From Tubulanus polymorphus (taxonomy: Eukaryota > Nemertea > Palaeonemertea > Tubulaniformes > Tubulanidae), in assembly GCF_964204645.1 (NCBI RefSeq), contig NC_134030.1, positions 19,163,110 to 19,227,109 on the forward strand: DNA of 64,000 nucleotides, written 5' to 3'. Position numbers and translations under genes: made by a program. How positions within the stretch are numbered: position 1 is the stretch's first letter; each line of letters opens with the position of its first letter. Under the pieces are notes generated by a model, which saw only the letters and a list, made by a program, of their open reading frames with translations, made no database searches and was not told where the DNA came from. Shown here piece after piece: positions 37,717 through 50,389 of the stretch.

Positions 37717-38779
37717 AATGATACGTATGTGGTGAAAAACGTATGTGTAAAAAGTGTTTATCTTTTGAAATAAATTATTATTGTCACTTTAATTCATGTA
37801 CAGGCTATATACATATGGAAATATGAGTCATTTTTTTGTATTCAATCTACTCAGTGTAACTCATCATTTGGATAAGTCGTCACGTTACTGAGATCGTTAC
37901 TTCATTTTTGAGACCTTTTTGAGGTTGACTACTAGCTCACGCGTATATCGCTGGTGGTTCGAGTCCGGGGTCACGGGGGTCGCCTGGCTGCCTGAGAACG
38001 GAAATCACGTGAATTTGTGATCGGAAATTAAACTCGTCAAACGGGTTCAGCGAAATCTATTGTCAAAAAGCGAATCGGGAGTCGATCGGATAAATACAGC
38101 CGGGTTAATGAAACAAGAAATTGGGGGCGAGACACGCACACACACCGCCGGTCGATTACCGTCGCTGTCGGTGAGGCTTCCGTGATAGAGAAGCCGCCGC
38201 TATATAGAACGTAAAACGGTCGAAATGTCAGTCACCTTTTTAATGTGTATATCACTAAAACATTTTTAAATACAACTTTCGTGCAATTCTTTTAAAAAAG
38301 ATTGATATCTTTTAAGCGCCTCTAAGACTATAAATGTCACCAAAAATTCGTGAATTTTTGATATCACAAATAAACATGTCGAAAAATGATGTTTTGTTTT
38401 CGGTGTCCTGTGTTTGGCTTAGGTGTATTATTTACCCATCGGTACTATGTCAATTAGATCCACCCCTGCATCGGGCCACCGAACTTACGAAAGTCCAGAC
38501 TTTATTTCTATCCACGACTGCAGGTGAGACATTTCGAATTGAAAGCAAAATAGAGAATTGATATCTTGTTTTTGTTTTCTGCTGGGTTTTAAAGTTGATC
38601 CGGTCGGTTTCCTATCTACCCTGCACATTATTTCTGTTTTGTTTAATGGAATCATGATCAAGCTAACAATAACACACCCAGCAGTTTTAGAAATGAGTGC
38701 AATTTCTAGCGTTCAGTTATTTGCTAGGACTAACTGTCATAGCTTTGGTTAGAATGAATGAATCAGTTGCAAAAATAGA
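37717..38779. other. Gene-free stretch with tRNA-like Pol III boxes
   Basis: ACTAGCTCACGCG...GGTGGTTCGAGTCCGG at about 37929-37972 has an A-box-like and a perfect B-box phrase, but no cloverleaf closes around it. It may be a worn tRNA or tRNA-derived SINE head. No protein gene is supported. Confidence 0.35.
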
Positions 38780-38851
38780 TAGCAGAGCGTAGTTTCGATC
38801 AACGGACCTCTGGGTTATGGGCCCAGCACGCTTCCACTGCGCCACTCTGCT
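38780..38851 (-). tRNA. Initiator tRNA-Met (CAT), copy 6, one T-stem change
   Basis: As the other copies, but the 5' side of the T-stem reads CGTTG instead of CGTAG, which loses one T-A pair. The minus-strand 3' flank has TTTTT. It is possibly active with reduced stability. The flanking DNA resembles that of copy 5. Confidence 0.93.
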
Positions 38852-41716
38852 GTCGGTAGGTTTTTACGGTCCATTTTGAAGATTTATTCTCTGTTATGTG
38901 GATTTGGAAAATAGCCTTAACATCAGTATACAAAATCCGAATTTAATGGAAGTAAATTCATGACAAATAACAACAGCTAAGTTGCGTCATCGTGGTTAGA
39001 AACCACGTATCACTTCGTTTTAGCCTAGCCAGTTTGTATGTTTGGTAATGGCATTTTGTTCTGCGCCAAGACGAGCCATATATCCGATGGGTTCGGTCGA
39101 ATTACTCAGTCGGCTGCGGTGAGCGGGACGGCTTATCAGTCGGTCAGTCGGTTCTTTACGGCTTATTCAAGAAAGCGAAATGCTAAATGCCCGACGAAAC
39201 GGCGTTGATATGCGAAACGTGCCCCGGCACGCTAATCAACCGCATAGAACTAACGAATGATAGATGGTTGGCCCGGTTTTATAAACTCGCGCGGATCAAA
39301 TCTATGATGCTTGTGCAATGAATAGAATAATGGCGCTTATTGTGGACGAGAGGTAAATATACGCGGGTATCTTTTACAAAAGAGATAGGATTTAATGGAT
39401 GGATCGGTATGAACAGCGGATGGGAGTGTCTGACTGGTTTACTGGTTTAGGAAGTAAAGGAGCTTTAGTCACGCGTCGCGGCGCACCGGCGTCTATATCG
39501 TTCTGTAGCCAAGAGAGGATACGTGATTCTCTTATTCTCTGAACGGGTGTGGACCTTGTCATTGGAATGGACACTCTTAATTTGTAAATGATAGCTATGC
39601 TAATGCCAGTGTGAAACATTAGTGAGATTTCAGGTCGACCTCCCGCAGAAAATTTAGGACAAACTTTGTTGCCCTTATCGGAGCCCATTTTGGATTATTT
39701 CTAGTCTTTTGAGTATTCTTTGCAAAAAAAATGCAGATTATTTTGAATGCCGGATAGGACCAGTTGGACTTAAGTTTTCTAAACAAGCCCTTGGTAGTCA
39801 GGGTATTACCAGGACCCAGTCCGTGTGTGTTAAGTTTGACTGCTGTGGAAGATTGTATGACAGTCGTTTCTTTAACACAGCCGTGTCACTGACAGAAAGC
39901 ACAAAAAAGAAGTATTGACAGCTAAACGAGTGGAAAGCTCAATCACAATATTATATTCCGGATGAGTGAACCTTGTGTCCGCTCAAGTGCTTCATAACTG
40001 TTGAGGGTCTAATGCACTTGCTTGTAATTGTCTTCCGATTCTGAGTACCTTTGGCGCGATTCCTACGGCTTAAAACACTATTATTCTATATCAATCATCT
40101 CCAAAATGGTCAACCTTTGTACAATTGTAATATAAGTGTGTACCACTGAAAAAATATTTGATAGATGATAAGCCTATGTTATCAGTCAAACCCATTTCAT
40201 AGATACTTATACATACTGATCTATAAGACATATAATAGTTAAAAGTGACGCCATTTTGAAACCTGAATGCGGTCATCTCTTTAATGAGTGTATTTGGAAA
40301 AGGCTTTAAAAAAGGGAAAAATGAAACCATTGTCAACATTTAGTGAATTTACTATCACTCGGCGAACGATGGAATAAGAAAGAATCACATATTGCGTTGG
40401 GTTTGTTTTCTTAAATAAGGACGACTGTCAAACAGATTCCGTCGTCATTATCGAAATCTTGACTTCACATTTTCAGAAAAACAACAAAGGCATCCGAGAA
40501 TTCTTTTTTTCGTATCAATTCCTATAAAGCCCTTTGCTGATAGCGCATTCGGGGTAGTTGATGTCCTAATGCACGCACCAGCGCACCTGGTGGATCCTCA
40601 CTGGCCACAAGTTGAGTACGCGATTGCTACTACCGTACGCTAAACGATCTCGGAACCCACCATGGCTACTGCCTTTCGTCAAGAAAGATTGTTTTACAAT
40701 TGCTAATCACGAGTTCTTGCAGCCTCGAAATGGGACGCAGAATATGTATACCGAATAAGTTCATAAGACATTCAAATACCAATGGACTCGTCGCTGATAT
40801 AAGGAAAGACTTTGCGTGACGAAGAAAATATGCGAGTCTGATTGATCTGTTTGGAATTGATTCTTATAAAAACGGAGACAAACGCATGGACACTTCTCAT
40901 TGATTCATTCATTATCATAATATTTCTTTCATTCGTGGACCATAAAACGTTGGCATTGGATATTGCAATTTGCTTTCATTTACTTTACGGCTTTATCACA
41001 GCTATTCTTACTGGTTCCCTCCAATCGATGAACCGCGTGACGAGATAATTCTGATTTGGAGCATCAGTTTCCACTACGAAATGATATTCATTTCAGAATA
41101 AATATAGCCCATGTACTATATCATATGTAACATCATGTCATTACATGATTCATCTTCATTTCATGCGCCGTATATGTGCACAGTTGAACCGTCGGTCAGT
41201 TTACCATATCGGGTAAGGAAATCCAATCCCGACAGTGAGAATCTCTACTTCCATCATTTAGAATATATAGTAATACCCCCTCACTCGATCAGTGTCATTC
41301 TACCACTCACCTGGACGAGTCGGTAATATATCTATTTAGTTGAATTCATGAGTGGATATTTCTTTAATTTACGGACCTTGAACAGCCATTTCTCGGGCAA
41401 AAGATCACCTATAACTGAGCTAGATCCCCCTTAATGCACCTCATTCGAATCCCAACGATTGTTCTCTGTGCGCGTTCTCCAAACTCACGATAAAACCGGA
41501 GCCAAAGCAGGGACTCGATAAAAAAACAAAAAATCCGTGGTCAGACAAACAATTCAGATTCCCGCTTTAATTTACTGATGCCGCCAGTTTCCATCGAACG
41601 CAAGAATTCTAGTCAATCAGAGTGGCGAATGGACACAAGCTTTGGCCTGTTTGTAATAGTAGAGATTAGGCAATTAAATCAAAGTCGTGAAAAATGTACA
41701 TGAATTTTAATCAATC
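38852..41716. other. Gene-free stretch
   Basis: No supported gene. One orphan GCACCTGGTGGATCCTCACT core (40578-40597) belongs to the 14.5-kb repeat family. Open frames at 39392-39688 (-), 40091-40339 (-) and 40842-41048 (+) have no recognisable domain. Confidence 0.4.
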
Positions 41717-41722
41717 TTTATT
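41717..41722 (-). promoter_or_regulatory. Poly(A) signal of the WSC gene
   Basis: AATAAA on the minus strand about 36 bases after the stop codon. Another AATAAA overlaps the stop itself. Confidence 0.6.
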
Positions 41723-41757
41723 GAGATTCTAAATTGACACGTATCGGATTTGCTTTA

Positions 41758-42571
41758 TTAGCACACACCAGATGTAGCGTATACAGAATTCCTCCTCCCG
41801 CTTCCACATTTTTCCGCTCGGTTTCCTGGGCAGCGCATGTTGCATTCAGAATCTGGTACTGGACCATACCTACCAACCGTGTTACTGCAATAACACTGCC
41901 AACTATATTGGAGTGCAGCAAATTTTAATCCTAAAAATGCAAATAATAAGTATTATTAGGTCTGGCAAACTATTCAATGAAATCGATTCTCGAAATTAAT
42001 ATTTTCGAATACATCAAGAGTTCCAGCAATGGGCAAGCAGAGGCAGAGTTTTGAAAAATGCTCGTCCCTCAGGGTTAACCACACGCACACACTGGTTCAT
42101 TTATAACATCTAGATGACAACTTGACAATATGCGGCAGTTTCTAATGTAATTTCCTTACCTCTTGCTTTACATTTCGCAATGCATTTCTCGATAGTCAAA
42201 TTCTTTTTATCGGCTGCGATACCAGCAACCGGACTCGGTTTTGTCATATCTCTGGGAAAACCGTCTTTAAAACATAATTGCGACATCCTGGCGGCGAAAG
42301 TAAAACAACAAAGTCAACAAAGAAGAAATGAAAAAGGAGATTATCAGAAATAATTGATACTCTAGAAACATAACGATTAACACGAAGCGTTGAAGCAGTT
42401 GGAATCCTGGACTGCAACTGATGAGTGAATTATCTTATTAGAATCATCACATCTCACAGTACGAAGCTCCTCTTTACCAAATACACGTCAAAGATAGATC
42501 GATAACAAACCTTCAATAGCTCCAATGACCATAAACAAAGCCAAGGCGACGAACAGAGATTTAGTAAACAT
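41758..42571 (-). CDS. Secreted single WSC-domain protein
   Basis: Minus-strand spliced gene. The signal exon (42511-42571) encodes [20 protein letters not shown], a clear secretion signal, and ends in phase 1 at a GTTTGT donor. Exon 42160-42287 (acceptor GCCGCCAG, donor GTAAGG) encodes the first half of a WSC domain: CFKDGFPRDM, then TIEKCIAKCKARG. Exon 41758-41930 encodes the second half: FAALQYSWQCYCSN, PDSECNMRCPGN, KCGSGRRNSVYA, then stop. The eight cysteines and the order of blocks match WSC domains, which bind carbohydrate in secreted and surface proteins. The phases of exon 1 (1) and the first WSC exon (needs 2) do not fit directly; a 28-nt micro-exon at 42384-42411 between CAG and a GT would correct this but is unproven. 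A 5' UTR exon, TATA box and poly(A) signals are present. The signal exon is shared with the genes at 55.0 and 58.6 kb. Confidence 0.8.
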
Positions 42572-42698
42572 TCTGTAAGTGAATTAGAAATATTCTTACC
42601 AACCACGAAACCACGACGTACTACATGTATACGAGTATGACAGTGGACTCGAATGTTGACCAGTTTTCTCCCTTTTCACTCGCAGTGTATGCACTTAC

Positions 42699-42765
42699 CT
42701 GAGTTTTCAACTGCACAACAACTTATCTAGCAGTAGAAATCTATCTGTTATATACAGTCCATTGG
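42699..42765 (-). promoter_or_regulatory. Promoter and 5' UTR exon of the WSC gene
   Basis: Read on the minus strand: CCAAT at 42765-42761, TATATAA at 42754-42748, then after about 30 bases a short untranslated exon ending CTCAG/GTAAGTGC at 42699. The next acceptor (TTACAG) lies one base before the ATG at 42571, so an intron splits the 5' UTR. Confidence 0.65.
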
Positions 42766-42779
42766 TCGGTAAGCGGCTT

Positions 42780-43936
42780 TCAGAATTGAATATTTATTAA
42801 ACGGAATTCTGTCCTGCATTGGAATTATTCATATTTTCATTGCACATACAGTCATTCATTGATAGACGATTTTTGCAACTTTCAAGACTCAATAAGAGAA
42901 GTTTCTTTTTTTCATTTTTCATAGCCGCTGCTAGCCCAGTCAGCCAGAATTAAACAAATAAAAACGCTCAGTAGATACTAAGAAAAGTTTATTTTCTAAC
43001 AGTTTCAGGGTTACCTCTAAACCCCATCATCAGATGAACTATAAAATGATACTATAATGCATTATAGTAACTCAAAAATATAGTGATTATCTAGGAAGGG
43101 AACTAGGAGCCAAGAAACAATCACTAAGATACACACGAATAGGACAAATAGATTCTGAAAAAGGATTATGTAGCAGATATATTCATACCAGATAATATGT
43201 ATTTAGAGTTTGGTTGTTGTGGTGGAGGGGGGGATCTGTATTATAATTCTGTAAGATTGTTTCTCAGCTACTGGTTCCCTTGCTACATACCTGCATATCT
43301 GCTATATCTACTGTGGGTCTTATTTGTTAACTCTACACTGAGATTAATATCAGTTCACTATAGTCTATAGTCAACCAGAAGTTTCTCTTCTTATTTTTAA
43401 AAAAATCAAAATCCTTATCTTTTCGCTGTTTATAATGACGTTAAGTATGAATAAATCCAATGGCTGTGTTTTGTATGTGGTTTATCTTTTTTTTCGATAT
43501 CGAAAAAACTATGGTTAAAAATAAATACGGGAGCCAAGGATTTCCTACGCTTTTTGTCCAGACTAGTTTTTCTCGGCTATATTTCAGAAACAAAATGGCA
43601 ATAATAGCAATACAATGTACAGTAGTTGACTAGTGCAGCTATTGACCGTGATGCGCGGATTCTGAACCGGTGAATCAATTAATATACAATGAATGGGGTA
43701 CCGGCAACGCTACTGTGGCAAGCGGAATTCCGCCATAATCCGCCAGGTTCGCTAGTGTACAATACGACGTCAACGCTGGATTTCTTCTCAAACTCGATTA
43801 AAACCTAACAATAATTTCTCAAATTCCACGCAGATTCATGAAAATCGTGGCACGTATGAACTCTTATTAGTTCGTATGAACTAATTTTGATCGAGTGCGT
43901 CTGATATCTCAGTGGATATTCTCAAAATGCTTGTCA
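42780..43936. other. Gene-free stretch
   Basis: No supported gene. Confidence 0.4.
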
Positions 43937-45260
43937 CGTGACCATCTGAGCCGGTGCAGTTGCCAGTAATCGTAACCGACACAAGCGGGGAAGCAACTGT
44001 GTGGATCCGGAATCCCGTTAGCCGGCCTCAGTTGCTGGGAATCGGAGCGCAGTCGTCATAAGCTGGGCTAGGATCCCGGTTGCTCTCAGTTGCGTCGGTA
44101 GGAGTCGGTAGGCGTCGCGTCGCTTGTCGACGTAAGCCAGCCTCAAGGTAGGACTGAGATAAAACGTTCGGAGGCAGCGTAAAATGCATGAAGTAGATAC
44201 GGCAGGAGAGCTTTAAAAATATTCAAACTTCTGTTACGAATATTCGACAACTCGCACCCTAATATTCATATATAATTTCCGCATTTAGCTTCTCATGTAT
44301 TCTGTTGAATCAAGATGAAATAGAATTTATTCATTTTATAAGAATGCAGAATGAATGCGAATGTAAATGAATAGATAACGTTTGAATGGCTCATTATTGG
44401 TATAAATTCCTAAATAATGTAAATAAATGGACTAAGTGGACGGGTCATTTGGTTTCAAACATTCCTAAACCACGCGAATAGATGGACGGGGCGATGCCAG
44501 CAGCTGTTACTGGCTCGATCATAATAATATTCGTTCTGCGACGTGAGTCTAAAAATCCCGAATAAATAACACTATCTTATCAATTATCCACTAGTTCACG
44601 CTGACCAACCTTTGAGCAACTGACCCCTGCAATGCGATTCGTGTATGGATGAAACGTGCCCGATCAATTATTGTATAACGAATGAATTTTCACAGCTTCC
44701 CGATATCTGAAATATGGAGCACTTTAATTGTGATTTGTATTATTATGAAATATCTCTGAATTTCAAACGTTTAAATTCGTAGTATTCTCTTTAAGATGTG
44801 TGATTCATATAAAAGACACGACTCTGTCAATGCAAGCGGTACATGTGTTCTATAGAATGCTTCGCCAGATAATCAATAAGAAAATTAACTTAGAAAATTT
44901 ATTGACGTCTTGAAAAACAACGCACATATTGCTTAGTACTGTTGACAAAAATATGATATACACATGTAATATCAAGGACCGATAAAGTAATTTCTGATTT
45001 GAATATATCAACGATTGAATTGAATTCACCGGTAACCAGTCTAACCCGATATATTGTGACGTAGCACACATACTCTCAACAATAATAATCAAAATTCATC
45101 AAAAACGAAAAAGGGTTGTGCAATTTATTTAGTTACAAAATAATTGCCAAAAGTCACAATTGTCATTGTTATTTCAAAACGCCAATATTGATGACGTAGT
45201 GCACATCGACTCACACAGAACCCGCCACATAACACATACTAGGAATCAATGTATATAAAC
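43937..45260. repeat. Duplicated non-coding block A
   Basis: 43937-44460 (CCATCTGAGCCGGTGCAGTTGCC through GTTGCTCTCAGTTGCGTCGG to ATGGCTCATTATTGGTATAA) is repeated at 52505-52990. 44400-45260 (GCCAGCAGCTGTTACT, TATAAAAGACACGACTC, GATGACGTAGTGCACATCGA) is repeated at 46025-46790. So one ancestral block has been copied at least twice. No coding exon is recognised in any copy. Confidence 0.8.
44808..44815 (+). promoter_or_regulatory. Conserved TATA-box candidate
   Basis: TATAAAAG followed by ACACGACTCTGTC is kept in the copy at 46306-46313 while much around it has changed. It could be a plus-strand core promoter for an unidentified transcript. No downstream exon could be defined. Confidence 0.35.
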
Positions 45261-46024
45261 ATTATTGTAACGGTTTTTACGGCGTCAAAAATCTAAACCA
45301 CTTACATTCAGGTTTCGTATCATAAAGAAACAATATTTTGATGATATTGAAATGTATTTGTATGGAACATGGACGTAATTTCGCGATGATATATTTCATC
45401 TCGGTAATCTGATAATTACCTCGATAATTCGATTCTGACCTCGAATTCATATAATAAAGTTAGGGAATTTCAAGTAATCATATCTCGGCTTTACAAAAGA
45501 AACAAATATAGTATACGTGTCGCGAATATATCATTCGGCGTATATGGTTGTATTTATGTTGTAGTTTTCATTCATGGTTGTTGTATCATATCAATCAATA
45601 TAATTCATGTGATAATCCCTTTTCAGTACTGTACAGGTTGTTTACTAGATTCTATCCAATAGTTGTACAGATTTGATACAATGTGATCTCAATATCATTT
45701 ATATGAGCGTATGAGCAGAATAAATCAGTGCTGTTATAGATCTTTCAACTATAAGGAAGTCTCGTCGTTCGTAGTCGTTTCTCTCGGACCTAAGGAATTC
45801 TCTGGAGTCCTCGATAGTATGGACAATACGCTTCATTCATATCGAACAACGAACGCGCTTGCCGTGATCGCGTCTCTGCGCAGAACGCGTTTGAGTTACG
45901 ATTTTTTTTTCCGAGAGATGCACCTTAGTCGCGTACACGTGTAAAGGTTCATTTAATGCTGTAGTGTACCGTATGTATTCGGAAGTGTTGAACCCGATAT
46001 CGATCTAAGTTGAAATCAAATTTA

Positions 46025-46790
46025 TTCAGGATATGAATACAGTGGGTGGGTCATTTGTTGGTCATTCCTAAATCATGTTAATATATGGGCCAAGACCTGG
46101 TTTGATGCCAGCAGCTGTTACTCGTTTCGCCATTATAATATTCATTCTGCGATGTTAGTTTAAATATCTCGAATAAATTACATTCAGATTAATTCATTTT
46201 GGTTCGACAATTTTGAATATACAGAATCTAAATTCCTTGCTGAATACACGATAAACACGCATTTCACGTTTAAAATTCGTAGTACTCTCCGTGTTGTGCG
46301 AATCGTATAAAAGACACGACTCTGTCGGTTCAAGCGGGACATGTGTTCGAAAGAACGCTGCGCCAGATAATCAACAAATAAAACTAACTTAAAAAGTTCA
46401 TTGACACCTTGAAAACAAAATACGTATTGGTTAAAATACTGTCGATATTTAAAAAAACTTAAGATGGTATTGATTATATACACATGTAATGTCGAGGACC
46501 AATATAGTTATTTTAGATTTGAAAATATCAATAATTGAATTGAATTGACCGGCAACCAGTCTAACCCCGATATTTTTCTGACGTATGACGTATCACTCAT
46601 CCTCTGAAAATAATTATCAAAATTCATCGAAAGAAAAAATAAGAATCTTGAATTATATATAGTTACAAAATAATCGCCAAAAGTCACAATTGTCATTGTT
46701 ATTTTAAAACGCCAATATTGATGACGTAGTGCACATCGACTCACACAGAACCCGTCGCATAACACATATCAATGTATGTAAACATTATGA
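46025..46790. repeat. Duplicated non-coding block B
   Basis: Copy of 44400-45260, roughly 80-85% alike by eye, with TATAAAAGACACGACTC at 46306 and GATGACGTAGTGCACATCGA near 46720. Confidence 0.8.
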
Positions 46791-47194
46791 ACATTGAACT
46801 TGATATTTCAGACTCCTCAATCCATATTTTTTCACAACCCCCTCCCCTCCTCCTCCAAAAGACAATACTTTCATACTTCTACTCGAAAAAACCATTCAGA
46901 CTTAATTGAAATGAAAAAGAAATCGAAGCGGACAACTGACTTTCTACTAGCGACACCTGGTGGATCCTCGGCTGCCATACGTGGAATCTTTGATTGCAAC
47001 AGCAGCGTTGTGGGTATCCCACTGGATATATTCGGGACTGTGAAAATGAATAGTAACTTATGTCTAATTATCTATCTAGGAAATTTATTTAAAATTCTAC
47101 TTTTATCTCTAGCTATAATGTTAAGCTTTTGTTTTTTTCTATTGTTCCCTGTTTTGATGGTTAAAAGAAGTTTTAGATATGTCTGAATATATTT
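46791..47194. other. Gene-free stretch with an orphan repeat core
   Basis: Holds one ACTAGCGACACCTGGTGGAT core (46945-46964) of the 14.5-kb family. The plus-strand open frame through it (46794-47186) has no domain. Confidence 0.4.
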
Positions 47195-48503
47195 GATCAT
47201 CCACACCCAAAAGCGCCAATTATCTCTACCGCAAAGGGAAGGGACAAAGCCTGCGTATCAATATATGGTTTCTTATTGTTATTAGGCGAACAGTTTGCGA
47301 CTAGCTTGTCGTTGTTCGTTGGTAGCAGAAGATACTTCGTAGGTTGATATAGAAATAGCTAGCAGGTTGGGCGTGGTTGGCTTTAGAAAAGAATTTTATC
47401 TCAAAGATAAACAATATATTTGAAGTCTTCTCAATTTCGCCTCATTTGACTCGTTGCATTCGTTCCCTACGCATTGATTCGTTAGATGGCCTGTTTTAGT
47501 TTTCACTTACAGTTGATTCAAAGTTTTTAGAATATCACTGGATATCTAAGGAGTTTCGATATCCTGAAGTGCGATAAATCGAACAAGGTAAGGGAGCTTT
47601 CAAATACTATACGTACTGTTTTTGGGCGGAAGGGGTAAAGAAAAATTGACTAATTTTTGTACGGGTACTAAATAGTGAAGGCTTTTATATGATGTAAGAT
47701 TTGATAGGGTGGGCCACCAAAATCGTGTCCTTTGGCCCCCCGAAATTCATCCAAACTTACTTGGATTTGAACTGCGCACTCAGATCTGTCGTGTTCATGC
47801 TCAAAATACTAGAGAAATTGAAATAGGATGTTGAACGTTCGGTATTTCAAGGACTTAGGTATCTAGTTTATCATGAGCTATTAGGTTCGAATCCCACTAT
47901 AACCGTTTTCGTGCAGCATACGAAAAAAGTGCCGGGGCAGATTTGGGCGGCTTGAGGAGTAATAGGCATGGCGGATACGGAAGGCTTGAGTGCTAATTGT
48001 TTAAGGATTACATCATGGCCACCTCATTGGTTGGGGAGTTCTAAATGTACGTGCCGATTGGGAGAGAGTCGATAAAATAAGAAGCAACGATCGTACAAGG
48101 GGCGGGGGTCTAAAAATGGCAAAATTGACCGTACGTACTATTCGAACGCTCCTTAATTTCAATGTTTGGTTGTCCTTTGATTGTTCAGAAGTATCCCTTG
48201 ACTTTTAATACAAGTCCGACACACGCAATCAATATGTATAATCACTTGTGAAGTCGACTACATCGCTCTTATCGCGTACCTGGTACCGGATAAACACGTT
48301 TGTCGTATGCGTACGACACTTCGTTTGAATCTTCGGCTAGGACACGCGATTTCACTATATTTCCCCAGGCCCAATCAAAGAAATCTAATGATTTTTATGG
48401 TTACATTACATATACCACAATCATATCATCTGGGTATTCGACGTGGAATCGAAATCGAAATACAAATGGACTTAATTGAGACATTTTTTCATTTTTATTC
48501 TAG
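47195..48503. repeat. Upstream part of the receptor duplication unit
   Basis: GATCATCCACACCC...GATATAGAAATAGCTAGCAGG (47195-47420) and the 48240-48503 stretch before the receptor are repeated at 51518-51790 and 51850-52090. The stretch ends in a pyrimidine tract and acceptor TTTTTATTCTAG (48492-48503), seven bases before the receptor ATG. Confidence 0.7.
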
Positions 48504-48509
48504 GAAAAT

Positions 48510-49485
48510 ATGGTTTATACTAATATCTCTGAGAGTGAAATGTGTTGGACAAAGATTTATGGGTGGACGAAGCCGTTCACTTTCAACCTGAACAGAGTTT
48601 CTGCATACGTGTTTCCTCTATTAAGTCTGATTGGTTTGATAATTATCGTTTTGGGAACATATGAAAAATCGTCATATAGTTCTGGTCATTTCTATATGTT
48701 AGCTTTAGGAATGGCGGATTTATACGCGATATTCAGTGTCGAGGTGCCCTATTTGATGGATGCAGCTCACGTGAAGTTCAGCAGATCCATGTGTATAGTG
48801 AAAGCTTTCCACGCTTATTGTCCTAAACAAGTATCCATCTGGATTCTGGTCATGACGACGATAGATCGCGCAGTAGCAGTTTCCAAACCTCTAAAAACTG
48901 TAATATTGTGTACTGTCACAAGGGCTAAGAAAGCTATAGGCATTATAAGTGTGTGTTATTATAAACATTGTTGGAGCAACTTTTCACAGAGATATAGATC
49001 TAAGTGGTAAATGGACAACTTGTATGATTGTAAACCTTACTGGCTCCGCAATCTATTCAAATCTTAATAACATCCTGGCATTATTTCTTCCATTTGCCAT
49101 AGTCGTGGTTGCAAATGATTTCATAATAGTTGGTGTGAGAAAGTCTGCTAGCATGGACAAAACTAAGCAAGACGCTAGAAAACAGGCTACGGCTAAGAAA
49201 ATCACAATTTTAGTAGTTTCAACTTCGGTAGCATTTTTAGGTTTGTCATTTCTTGCGGCTCTTACTGGAATCTTAGAATATGAACATGGCACAGAAACAT
49301 ACTTGTATTACATGAATCATTGTGATGAACATTTGGCTTTTGGGACATTTGTAATAATTGGTAATGCAGTCGGTCTTGTTTTCTATCAGGCAAACCATGC
49401 TATCAATGCGTATATATTTTTGTGTAGTCAAAACTTTCGAAATGATGTCAAAGAAGGAGCTAAGATATTCATCAATAGGCTTTAA
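48510..49485 (+). pseudogene. Rhodopsin-like seven-helix receptor, copy 1, frameshifted
   Basis: Starts at the ATG after splice acceptor TTCTAG. The first frame runs to about 48955: N-terminus with NIS glycosylation site, TM1, TM2 with LALGMAD, the TM3 cysteine (SMCIVKAF), DRA in place of DRY, and an intracellular loop. It then shifts by one to a second frame (about 48958-49485): extracellular loop cysteine (KWTTC), TM5, basic loop, TM6, and TM7 ending NAYIF in place of NPxxY. The total of about 326 residues is normal for class A receptors. Comparison with the 57.0-kb copy shows that 5 bases are missing at the break (AGTGTGTTTCTGGTCATT there, AGTGTGTGTTATT here). The ligand is unknown; related receptors bind peptides or chemical cues. 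The gene is otherwise open, so a recent loss, polymorphism or assembly error are all possible. Confidence 0.85.
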
Positions 49486-50389
49486 ACTTGTAGTAAAAAG
49501 GCCCGGAGTGCCATTCGTAATTCACTATGATAAAATCCAGTTCAAGATGACTGTTTGCATTTAAAATGATGATGATTTTAACTAACGCCATTGAATGAAC
49601 CATGTAAGATTTGCAAAATTTGAAACGAGTTTAGTAATACGTATTTTTTTGCAATTTTATTCTAAAGCATTATTTAGATCAATAAATACTATGAGAAATT
49701 ACTTAACTGGGAAATAAGTTAACTAAATTTGTGGTGTTGATTTAAGAATCTGATCGCAAGAAGGATTTTTTTCCTGTTATTGAAGAAATATCTTTAATAC
49801 GAATCGCACGAATGATTTATGAGGAAAACATCTTAAGCATCTTCTCTAAAAGACGTGTTGTTCGTCACGCAGTAAATGAAGAGATTTTCGGACGAAAACA
49901 CTAAGGAAGAGTCCAACATTACGCCTGACCATCAGTTTACCACCGGAGATTCCGAGACAAAATCCAAACGACATTTGAGGAGCTTTGATTATCCAGAAGT
50001 ACTTATAATTCGACAAGGTAATTTCTATGTTTGGTTGTCCTTTGATGGAAAATTGGAAAATAATACGGCCAGTAACAAACTGCCAAATAAATGCGTTGAA
50101 TATAGACAGAAAATTATTTGATTCTATTCCAACATTGTTTGAAATACAACGGACTCGCGACAACGAGAAATCTATCAAATTTGATCATAACTACAGCACA
50201 ATTTCTGCCAGTTTGAAAAGATAAGTCAGTCATTTCGGAATTCACGATGGCTACTCCCTTTTGACAAGAAATATCGGTTTTACAATATTGCATGTTCGGT
50301 TATTCTTTTGAAACGTGGACTTGTGCTTGGCTTACTTCAGGATTAGAGATGGCCCGCAAGTACTAACCATGGAATACACCAACCACACA
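49486..50389. other. 3' flank of receptor copy 1
   Basis: 49490-49800 resembles 57340-57690 (CGGAGTGCCATTCGTAATTC, AATACGTATTTT, GAATCGCAC(G/A)AATGATTTATGAGG), so the 3' UTR was copied with the receptor. Open frames at 49846-50224 on both strands have no recognisable domain. Confidence 0.5.

Noticed and set aside
37929-37990. Possible tRNA
   Set aside because: A- and B-box-like phrases are present, but no cloverleaf can be drawn.
41718-41921. 67-codon minus frame in the last WSC exon
   Set aside because: It is a different frame from the one that gives the WSC cysteines and joins to the upstream exon.
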